Shown: piece after piece, positions 17,664 to 23,934 of the stretch
How positions within the stretch are numbered: the first letter of the stretch is position 1
Layout: the number at the start of each line of letters is the position of its first letter
NCBI GenBank assembly: GCA_045614225.1
Contig: JAZLCO010000048.1
Span: forward strand, 75,653 to 139,652
Reading direction: 5' to 3'
DNA: 64,000 bases
Origin: UBA9715 sp045614225
Lineage (GTDB): Bacteria > Actinomycetota > Coriobacteriia > Coriobacteriales > Eggerthellaceae
The notes under the pieces: generated by a model
Told to the model about the DNA's origin: nothing
The model's database searches: none
The model's input: only the letters and a program-made list of their open reading frames with translations
Made by a program: the position numbers and the translations under genes

Positions 17664-17999
17664 CTATGCCCCAAAGGCTATAGAGATGATCGCAATGATT
17701 GCGCAGGCCGTTGAAATCGACACAATATTGCCTGACGTGAGACGGCCGTATGAAACGCCTTTCACATCTTCGGTCAGCAAGCTGCATGCCATCTCGCTGC
17801 GCTCAAGCACATCTTGCAGAATTGATTTTGCGTGAGGAGCTGACCCGGATTTAACTTGGTTTCGCTGCGGGCGCATATGGCTATGCTGAGAGGAACCCCT
17901 GAATGCAACGAACGTGCTGTCATCGAGCGATTGAGAATACCGCTTCGGCTTCAGAGCTGCTGTGCCGTCTACGTAAAATTTCGTCATGCTCTTGCCCAT
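17664..17999 (-). CDS. small SOS-controlled membrane protein divergent from lexA
   Basis: A 111-residue protein that I do not recognise. Residues 1-90 are polar and basic (many Ser, Arg, Lys). The last 20 residues (IVSISTACAIIAIISIAFGA) form one hydrophobic helix, so it is probably a tail-anchored membrane protein. The start at 17999 has AGGAGC (18007-18012) at 7 nt. Its promoter is TTGACA-17-TATTAT with a perfect LexA box in the spacer, so it should be damage-inducible. Genes divergent from lexA in other Gram-positives (yneA in Bacillus, Rv2719c/divS in actinobacteria) encode SOS division inhibitors. An analogous role is inferred from position only. Unlike those, no LysM domain and no N-terminal anchor is seen. 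Confidence 0.75.
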   Translation of the reverse strand: MGKSMTKFYVDGTAALKPKRYSQSLDDSTFVAFRGSSQHSHMRPQRNQVKSGSAPHAKSILQDVLERSEMACSLLTEDVKGVSYGRLTSGNIVSISTACAIIAIISIAFGA

Positions 18000-18023
18000 T
18001 TTCTTTGCTCCTGCTCTTGCATA

Positions 18024-18035
18024 GAACCTTTGTTC
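18024..18035. promoter_or_regulatory. LexA box 1
   Basis: GAACCTTTGTTC fits GAAC-N4-GTTC exactly. It is the mirror image of box 2 across the TATAAT element between them. It lies just downstream of the transcription start expected for the divergent small gene and upstream of the lexA -10. Confidence 0.85.
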
Positions 18036-18040
18036 GTGTG

Positions 18041-18046
18041 TATAAT
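18041..18046 (+). promoter_or_regulatory. -10 element of the lexA promoter
   Basis: A perfect TATAAT lies between two LexA boxes. The -35 (TTGCAT, 18017-18022) is poor. It overlaps the -10 of the divergent promoter on the other strand, so one LexA-bound state would block both. Confidence 0.55.
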
Positions 18047-18070
18047 AAGACGAACAAAGGTTCTTGTCAA
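18042..18070 (-). promoter_or_regulatory. SOS promoter of the small membrane protein gene
   Basis: On the minus strand a perfect TTGACA (18065-18070) and TATTAT (18042-18047) are 17 bp apart. LexA box 2 fills most of the spacer. The recA promoter in this window has the same plan. Confidence 0.8.
18052..18063. promoter_or_regulatory. LexA box 2
   Basis: GAACAAAGGTTC, an exact GAAC-N4-GTTC match, lies inside the spacer of the minus-strand promoter and just downstream of the lexA -10. Confidence 0.85.
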
Positions 18071-18080
18071 TATGAAAATA

Positions 18081-18092
18081 AAACATTTGTTC
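18081..18092. promoter_or_regulatory. LexA box 3 (one mismatch)
   Basis: AAACATTTGTTC differs from the pattern at the first base only and lies in the lexA leader just before its ribosome-binding site. The recA promoter contains a nearly identical box (AAACATCTGTTC on its own strand). Confidence 0.6.
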
Positions 18093-18109
18093 TAGAAAGG
18101 CTGGTTATA

Positions 18110-18751
18110 ATGGGTGAGAAACTCACGAAACGCCAGAAAGCCGTTATGGAGAGCATCGAACGGTGCATTCAAAAGAAGGGATATGGACCTACGGTTCGCG
18201 AGATTTGCGAAGATCTTGGGCTCTCCTCCCCTTCTACTGTTCACGTCCATCTCAAGACGCTCGAACAAAAGGGCTATATCGTCAGAGACCCTCTCAAGTC
18301 GCGCTCCATCTCACTTCCTCCGGACCATGCGCTCAACCAAGCCAATGTTCCTGAGGTTGTAAGGCCAAGTTTCAGCAAGATCGTCGACGTTCCACTTGTT
18401 GGCAACGTTGCAGCAGGCGAGCCGATTCTTGCTGAGGAAAACATCACTGACACCATCTCGCTTCCCACAGACATCGTGGGCGATGCTCCTTCGTTCATGT
18501 TGTCCGTCAGGGGTGATTCGATGATCGAAGCCGGCATCAACGACGGTGATTACGTTGTCGTCAAGGAGCAGCCCGTTGCTAACAACGGCGATATTGTTGT
18601 CGCCATCATCGAAGATGGCGCCACGGTCAAGCGCTTCTATAAGGAGAAGGGCCATATCCGCTTGCAGCCCGAGAATTCTTCGATGGATCCCATCATTACG
18701 AGGGATTGCTCGATCGCTGGAAAAGTTGTTGCGGTTTTCAGGCGAATCTAG
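18110..18751 (+). CDS. lexA: SOS repressor LexA
   Basis: A 213-residue repressor and self-cleaving S24 peptidase. The winged helix occupies about residues 5-70 (LTKRQKAVMESIERCI to STVHVHLKTLEQKGYIVRD). The cleavage site is Ala102-Gly103 in GNVAAGEP, and the catalytic dyad is Ser137 (RGDSMIEAG) with Lys174 (ATVKRFY). GAAAGG at 18095-18100 supports the ATG at 18110. Three LexA boxes in its upstream region indicate autorepression and control of the divergent small gene. Its 3' end overlaps convergent hflX by 4 bp. Confidence 0.97.
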   Translation: MGEKLTKRQKAVMESIERCIQKKGYGPTVREICEDLGLSSPSTVHVHLKTLEQKGYIVRDPLKSRSISLPPDHALNQANVPEVVRPSFSKIVDVPLVGNVAAGEPILAEENITDTISLPTDIVGDAPSFMLSVRGDSMIEAGINDGDYVVVKEQPVANNGDIVVAIIEDGATVKRFYKEKGHIRLQPENSSMDPIITRDCSIAGKVVAVFRRI

Positions 18752-20022
18752 AAGCGGCTTTCATCGAACATATGCACGCAATCGGGCGGGGCGTACATCG
18801 CAAGATGCGTCCCGCCTTCTTCATGTTCCTCGAGCACGATATGGCACCGCTTATGCGCAAGCGCGACCAAATCTCCCCTGCTGTACGGTACGACAACGTC
18901 GATATAGTCATCACGCGATGCCGCAACCTTCGCAATCCGCTCTATGAGCTCGTCGATTCCTTCGCCTGTCTCAGCCGAAACGATAACCGCATTTGGATGC
19001 GTTCTCTCGAGCCTTGCAAGCGCAATATCTGATTCGATGAGGTCCTTCTTGTTCAGCACTTCGATGCGTTCAATTCTTTCCGCATTGATTTGCCCAAGGA
19101 TCTCCTCGACAGTATCTATCTGATAGCCAAGCTCTTCAGACGAACCATCGACAACATGCAAAATCAAATCAGCGCCGTTGATCTCATCGAGCGTAGACTT
19201 GAACGATTCGACGAGCGAAGTGGGAAGTTTTCTGATGAAGCCAACCGTATCCGTAATGGTGACCTCACGCCCCTCCGGCAATTTCAACTTTCTCGTAGTC
19301 GAATCAAGTGTGGCGAACAGCTTGTCATAGGCGAGTACGTCTGCGTTTGTAAGCCTGTTGATCAGGCTCGATTTTCCTGCATTCGTATAACCGGCCAAGG
19401 CGATCTTAAACGTACCGCTCTTGTAACGGCTTTCACGTTGCAGGCCCCGTACTTTCTCTATTTGGGCAAGTTCGCGTTTGATGGACGTGATGCGTTTTCG
19501 CACCATGCGACGGTCAACCTCAAGCTGGCTCTCGCCTTCGCCAAAACGCGATCCGACTCCGCCGCCCATGCGGTTCGAAGCCAGATGAGCCCACATGCCG
19601 CGCAAACGCGGATAGAGATATTCGTTTTGAGCCAGACGAACTTGGAGCCTGCCTTCTCGTGTTGTAGCATGCAATGCAAAGATGTCGAGAATGAGCGCCG
19701 TTCGGTCAATGACCTTAACATCTCGGTCAACCGTACGCTCGAGGTTTGATTGTTGCGATGGTGTGAGCTCGTCGTCGAATACAACGAGGTCAGCGGCATG
19801 CGCACGGCACAGTTCAGCAATCTCCTCTGCTTTTCCGCTCCCGACGAACGTACGGGGATTAGGTGCGTTGAGCCGCTGGGTCGTTGTCGCAACGACATCA
19901 GCGCCAGCCGTGTCGACAAGCCTTGCAAGCTCCTCAAGCGAAGAATCGACCGGCCAGGGAGAACCCGGTCGGTCGATTCCTACGAGAATTGCTCGTTCGC
20001 GTGTTTCGTCGAAGTTTGTCAT
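18748..20022 (-). CDS. hflX: GTPase HflX
   Basis: A GTPase of about 424 residues that binds and splits stalled ribosomes. The N-terminal HflX domain (about 10-185) carries NPRTFVGSGKAEEIAEL and the glycine-rich MGGGVGSRFGEGESQLEVDRR. A helical linker and a G domain follow: GYTNAGKSS (P-loop), DTVGF (G3) and NKKD (G4). The start is ATG 20022 or the preceding GTG 20025; neither has a separate good ribosome-binding site, and both lie within 6 bp of the echF stop. It therefore looks like the last gene of the ech hydrogenase operon, an unusual partner. Confidence 0.94.
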   Translation of the reverse strand: MTNFDETRERAILVGIDRPGSPWPVDSSLEELARLVDTAGADVVATTTQRLNAPNPRTFVGSGKAEEIAELCRAHAADLVVFDDELTPSQQSNLERTVDRDVKVIDRTALILDIFALHATTREGRLQVRLAQNEYLYPRLRGMWAHLASNRMGGGVGSRFGEGESQLEVDRRMVRKRITSIKRELAQIEKVRGLQRESRYKSGTFKIALAGYTNAGKSSLINRLTNADVLAYDKLFATLDSTTRKLKLPEGREVTITDTVGFIRKLPTSLVESFKSTLDEINGADLILHVVDGSSEELGYQIDTVEEILGQINAERIERIEVLNKKDLIESDIALARLERTHPNAVIVSAETGEGIDELIERIAKVAASRDDYIDVVVPYSRGDLVALAHKRCHIVLEEHEEGGTHLAMYAPPDCVHMFDESRF

Positions 20023-20027
20023 CACAC

Positions 20028-20573
20028 CTAGCGGCTCAACAACGCCTTTCTAACTCGCTCTGCTTTGTCAGCATCCATGATAGCCAACTTTGCCTCGAGT
20101 TCACCGTCAATTGCCACAGGCTCTTTCACGTCAGCATCTGAAACAGGCTTTGCAGGCTCGGGTGCCTTTTCTGCATTTGCAACAGGCTCATTGTTTTGAG
20201 CAGCTTTCGCTGGTTTCTGATCGTCCTTCTTCTGATCGGGAACGGGAACACTGTTCGTGCTCTTCGAAACGGAGGCTGCCCAGTAATTCGGATCCATTGC
20301 GAGACATTTCTTCGGGCATACCTGCGTGCAGTAACCGCACTGGATGCACTGGAACGGGATGATATTCCAGGTGCGATTATCCTTGTTAACGGTAATGCAG
20401 TCAGTCGGACAGCTCTTCTCGCACATGCCGCACAGGATGCAGTTTTCTGCATCGAGCACGATGTGACCCTTCAAGCCCTGGGGCTGAGGCTTCGTCTCGA
20501 ACGGGTACTTCACCGTCTCGGGTTTCTTGAACAAGGACCCGAACGTCATCTTTCCTAGTTTGAATACGCCCAT
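20028..20573 (-). CDS. echF: Ech hydrogenase subunit F, 2x[4Fe-4S] ferredoxin-like
   Basis: A 181-residue polyferredoxin that passes electrons from soluble ferredoxin to the small hydrogenase subunit. Two [4Fe-4S] motifs are clear: CILCGMCEKSC-x3-C and CIQCGYCTQVC-x3-C. From about residue 105 there is a tail absent from ordinary EchF: a Lys/Pro/Ala-rich linker, then a final helix-like motif, LEAKLAIMDADKAERVRKAL (about 159-178). The same motif occurs twice in EchD. The ATG at 20573 follows AAAGG and TAGGA sites that overlap the echE stop. It is the last structural gene of the ech set. Confidence 0.92.
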   Translation of the reverse strand: MGVFKLGKMTFGSLFKKPETVKYPFETKPQPQGLKGHIVLDAENCILCGMCEKSCPTDCITVNKDNRTWNIIPFQCIQCGYCTQVCPKKCLAMDPNYWAASVSKSTNSVPVPDQKKDDQKPAKAAQNNEPVANAEKAPEPAKPVSDADVKEPVAIDGELEAKLAIMDADKAERVRKALLSR

Positions 20574-20577
20574 GGTC

Positions 20578-21666
20578 CTACCTTTCCGTGCAGCTGATGC
20601 AGGGGTCAATCGTCAGCACTATCATGTTCACGTCGGCGATGTCGCAGCCCTTAAGCGCGACGGCCATGCCGGCGAGGTTCTGCGAGGTGGGAGTGCGCAT
20701 GCGCATGCGCTCGAGGTTCTTCGTGCCGTTGCCCTTGGCGAAATAGAAGCATTCGCCACGCGGCTGCTCGAGCGAGTTACACGCCTCAGCACCATCAGCA
20801 GGAGCGCCCTTGACGGGTACGGCGATATCGCCTTCGGGAATCTTTGCAGCAAGCTCTTTGATAATCTCGATGGACTGGACGACTTCGGCAGCACGTACCT
20901 CCATGCGCGCATAGCAGTCGCAGTTTGCAGAGGTCACCAGCTGGAAGTCTGATAGGTCACCGTATGCTCCGTTACCGAGCATGCGCACGTCGAAGTTGAC
21001 GTTTGAAGCACGGGCGAATGGACCAACCATCGACAGGCCGAGTGCATCCTCAGTCGGGATGACACCAACGCCAGCAGTGCGATTGTAGACCGACGGGTCC
21101 TTCAAGAATGCGTTGCAAATCTGGTTGTACTCGTCCTTGATGCCCCCGAGCACGCGCACGAACTCGTCAAGCGTTCCACGGTCGATGTCGCGGTTGACGC
21201 CGCCGACCTTCACGACAGAGAAGATGACGCGACCACCCGTGGTCTTCTCGAACAGGTCGAGCACACGTTCGCGCAGGCGCCAGCAGTGCATGAACAGCGC
21301 CTCATGGCCAAATGCGTCAGCTGCAAGGCCAAGCCACAGAATATGAGAATGGACCCTCGAGAGCTCGTGCCATATGACGCGCAGGTACTCCGCACGCTTG
21401 GGAATCTCGACGTCCATGAGCTTTTCTATCGTCTCCGCATAGCCCATCGAATGGCCGAATGCGCAGATTCCGCAAATGCGCTCAGCTACATAGATGAACT
21501 GGTTGTAGTCCTTCGTGCGAACAAGGCGTTCGAGACCGCGATGCACGAAGCCGATCTGTGGAACGGCTTCGAGGACCACCTCATCTTCGACGACGAGGTC
21601 GAGATGCAGGGGTTCCGGCAAAACCGGATGCTGGGGACCAAAGGGGATTATCGTTTTCTGTCCCAT
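20578..21666 (-). CDS. echE: Ech [NiFe]-hydrogenase large (catalytic) subunit
   Basis: A 362-residue homologue of NuoD, HycE and EchE. Both Ni-binding CxxC motifs are intact: ERICGICAFGH (Cys65, Cys68) and the C-terminal DPCISCTER (Cys356, Cys359). This separates it from complex I NuoD, which lacks them. The protein ends right at the second motif, without the C-terminal peptide that a maturation protease removes in many hydrogenases; some group 4 enzymes share this. Reaction: ferredoxin-dependent proton reduction to H2, reversible. It lies 2 bp after echD, with GGGAGGGGAG as ribosome-binding site. Confidence 0.95.
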   Translation of the reverse strand: MGQKTIIPFGPQHPVLPEPLHLDLVVEDEVVLEAVPQIGFVHRGLERLVRTKDYNQFIYVAERICGICAFGHSMGYAETIEKLMDVEIPKRAEYLRVIWHELSRVHSHILWLGLAADAFGHEALFMHCWRLRERVLDLFEKTTGGRVIFSVVKVGGVNRDIDRGTLDEFVRVLGGIKDEYNQICNAFLKDPSVYNRTAGVGVIPTEDALGLSMVGPFARASNVNFDVRMLGNGAYGDLSDFQLVTSANCDCYARMEVRAAEVVQSIEIIKELAAKIPEGDIAVPVKGAPADGAEACNSLEQPRGECFYFAKGNGTKNLERMRMRTPTSQNLAGMAVALKGCDIADVNMIVLTIDPCISCTER

Positions 21667-21668
21667 CG

Positions 21669-22589
21669 TTACTCCCCTCCCTTCATCGTAGCGTGTCGCG
21701 AGAGAGCTTCTCGCACCTTAGCGGCCTTGTCGGCATCCATAATCGAAAGCTTTGCTTCAAGGTCAGCGTCATTCGAGTGCGCCACCTCTGCTTGAGCGGT
21801 TTCAGGAGCAGCAGCTGTCGGTGCACCGCGATGTTCGAGAGCGGCACGCACCTTTGCTGCTTTTTCGCTGTCCATCATCTTGAGTTTCGCTTCAAGGTCG
21901 GCGTCCTTTTCTTGCGAAGTTTCAACAACAGGAGCATTGACAGGTTCTGCGGCTGCAGGCGTCGGCTTCTCTGCCGGGGCAGTTGATTCAGTTGCGGCAG
22001 GAGCGCTTGCAGCTGCCTCTTTCGCAGCGAGGCAAGCACGAGCCTTCTCGATTTGTTCGGGCGTGCGTCCTTCCAGTTTCGCCTCGAAGCGTGCACGTTT
22101 CTCAGGTGTCATAACGAACTTCTTGCCCGTAGACGAAGCTGAAGTTGTCGTTGCATCTGCAATATCGGCACCACCGCTTTCCTTGGCTGCTTTCGCCGCC
22201 GCAGCCTTTCGCGCCTTGTCGATGGCCGCCTTCTGCTCGGGTGTGATAACGCGCATCGGCTCGCTTTCCGCCGGGGCGTAGAGCGCTCCTTGGAAGTCGA
22301 TTGCTATGTCGCGCATGTCCACGCCGAACAGCTCTCGCGCCTCGTTCTCGAACACGAAAGCAGCGAGGAAGATGTCGGTGATGGACGGTACAGCGTCTTC
22401 CTTGGTGACGCCTTCGATACGCCAGTTGGTAATCTTCCCGTCCTTCATGAACGAGTAGTACAGATCGACATCAGGCTCGTTGTAGACTGCATGAGTCTGG
22501 ATGAAGCGGTAGCCCTCGTCCTTCATCCGATGGGCGGTGGCGCGCAGCTCGCCCAGCGGCAACGTTATGAATTCTTGTGCGATTGCCAT
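21669..22589 (-). CDS. echD: Ech hydrogenase subunit D (NuoC-like) with long repetitive tail
   Basis: A 306-residue protein. Residues 1-120 are the NuoC/30-kDa domain that bridges the large subunit to the membrane arm, with the ENEARELFGVDMRDI signature. Residues 130-306 are an Ala/Lys/Glu/Pro-rich tail not expected in EchD, which is normally about 120-160 residues. The tail holds two close copies (229-254 and 274-298) of a motif beginning DADLEAKL, plus a looser relative near 160-190 (MTPEKRARFEAKLEGRTPEQ). The ATG at 22589 has GAGGGGTG upstream; a longer frame to 22733 is out of family. Same operon as echC and echE. Confidence 0.92.
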   Translation of the reverse strand: MAIAQEFITLPLGELRATAHRMKDEGYRFIQTHAVYNEPDVDLYYSFMKDGKITNWRIEGVTKEDAVPSITDIFLAAFVFENEARELFGVDMRDIAIDFQGALYAPAESEPMRVITPEQKAAIDKARKAAAAKAAKESGGADIADATTTSASSTGKKFVMTPEKRARFEAKLEGRTPEQIEKARACLAAKEAAASAPAATESTAPAEKPTPAAAEPVNAPVVETSQEKDADLEAKLKMMDSEKAAKVRAALEHRGAPTAAAPETAQAEVAHSNDADLEAKLSIMDADKAAKVREALSRHATMKGGE

Positions 22590-22590
22590 G

Positions 22591-23034
22591 TTATGCACCC
22601 CTCTTCGCAGCCTTGAGCGCCTTCGACTTCTCGTCGAGGATACCGAGTGCCTGCACGACGCCGTCGATGATCGCCTCGGGACGCACGGCGCAGCCCGGTG
22701 CGTATACATCAACCGGAATAGCCTGGTCAACACCGCCGATTACGTTGTAACAATCGTGGAAGATACCGCCTGAGCAGGCACATGTGCCGCATGCAACGAC
22801 AACCTTCGGCTCGACCATCTGATCGTATATCTGCTTGACGACGGAGATGTTCCTCTCGTTAACCGATCCAGTGACGAGGAAAATATCCGCATGCTTGGGA
22901 TTGCCGGTGTTGATGATGCCGAAACGCTCGACGTCGAACCCAGGGCAAAGTGCTGCGAGGACTTCGATGTCGCAGCCATTGCAGCTTGATGCGTCATAGT
23001 GGATGACCCACGGTGATTTAGTTGCGTATCCCAT
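22591..23034 (-). CDS. echC: Ech hydrogenase small subunit (NuoB-like)
   Basis: A 147-residue small subunit carrying the proximal [4Fe-4S] cluster. The expected ligands are visible: CNGCD (Cys18, Cys21), the Cys in CGTCACSGG, and the C-terminal APGCAVRPE. It delivers electrons from EchF to the NiFe site in EchE. GAGGGGGAG precedes the ATG at 23034, and the stop is 1 bp from the echD start. Confidence 0.94.
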   Translation of the reverse strand: MGYATKSPWVIHYDASSCNGCDIEVLAALCPGFDVERFGIINTGNPKHADIFLVTGSVNERNISVVKQIYDQMVEPKVVVACGTCACSGGIFHDCYNVIGGVDQAIPVDVYAPGCAVRPEAIIDGVVQALGILDEKSKALKAAKRGA

Positions 23035-23046
23035 TTCACTCCCCCT

Positions 23047-23916
23047 CTACAGCATCGCCAGGAAGACGACGTTCACTCCGCCGCACACCAATGCGACGAT
23101 CCACGCGCTTTTCAGCATGAGCTGCCACTTCACGCGTGCGAAGTTGTTGTCGATCCAAATCTCGAAGAACCAAGCTGCCAGGGCGACGACGACCGCCAAG
23201 ATAATCGATAGCGGGCCGCCCCAGAGGAAGAACATGCCCGTCCAGCCAAGGAACAGCACGTTCTCGCACCAGTGCATGATCTCGACCTTCGCAAGCGTCT
23301 TGCCGCTCATCTCGGTTGTCGTGCCCTTTACGAGCTCCTGATGAGCATGATGCGAAGTCGAGATGTCGAACGGGGACTTGCGCAGCTTGATCGTGAGGAT
23401 GAACAAGAAGCCGATGAACGCAGGCCAAATCAGAGTGATGACCGGCATATTCAGCTTGAACGCATCTCCCACGTTGAACGAGTGGGCTGCCATGAAGAAG
23501 CACACGGCCATGAGCAGAACCATCGGTTCGTACGACATGACTTGGAGCGTCTCGCGCCCTGCACCGACCTCGGCATACGGGCTACGCGAGCTGTACGCGG
23601 CCATGATGAAGAACAGAGCAGCCATCGTGATGATGAAAGCGCTCATGAGGAGATTGCCGCCGCTGAAGAAGATGCCACCGGCAAATGCGGTGAAGACGAG
23701 TGCGCAGGTCATGTAGACACCGTCGACGCCGCTGACCGTAACGTCATCCTTGTCGATGAGTTTACGGACGTCGTAATAAGGCTGGAGAAGCGGAGGACCG
23801 ACACGACCCTGCATGCGCGCAGAGATGATGCGGTCGAGCCCCGCGAGCAGACACCCGACAATTGGTGCCAGAATCGCGAATGCTACTGTGCCAATGAGTG
23901 TGTTTATGAAGGTCAT
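23047..23916 (-). CDS. echB: Ech hydrogenase membrane subunit B (NuoH-like)
   Basis: A 289-residue integral membrane protein with about eight helices. It resembles NuoH/HycD/EchB, including GLDRIISARMQGRVGPPLLQPYYD, the conserved cytoplasmic loop of this family, and the SRSPYAEVGAGRE segment. It anchors the hydrogenase arm to the antiporter-like subunit and is part of the coupling site. A 'SPFDIS' loop (KSPFDISTSHHAHQELVKG) is also present. GAAGGTG precedes the ATG. Confidence 0.94.
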   Translation of the reverse strand: MTFINTLIGTVAFAILAPIVGCLLAGLDRIISARMQGRVGPPLLQPYYDVRKLIDKDDVTVSGVDGVYMTCALVFTAFAGGIFFSGGNLLMSAFIITMAALFFIMAAYSSRSPYAEVGAGRETLQVMSYEPMVLLMAVCFFMAAHSFNVGDAFKLNMPVITLIWPAFIGFLFILTIKLRKSPFDISTSHHAHQELVKGTTTEMSGKTLAKVEIMHWCENVLFLGWTGMFFLWGGPLSIILAVVVALAAWFFEIWIDNNFARVKWQLMLKSAWIVALVCGGVNVVFLAML

Positions 23917-23934
23917 TTTCGCATCACCTTCCTC

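Noticed and set aside
17575..17700. A string SLWGIARECGWR in another frame just past the stop of the small SOS gene, resembling the core of a LysM domain and suggesting a frameshifted YneA-like protein.
   Set aside because: Only about 12 residues resemble LysM, the rest of the domain is missing, and the intact frame already has a good start and a terminal membrane helix. It is probably chance; a comparison with relatives would settle it.
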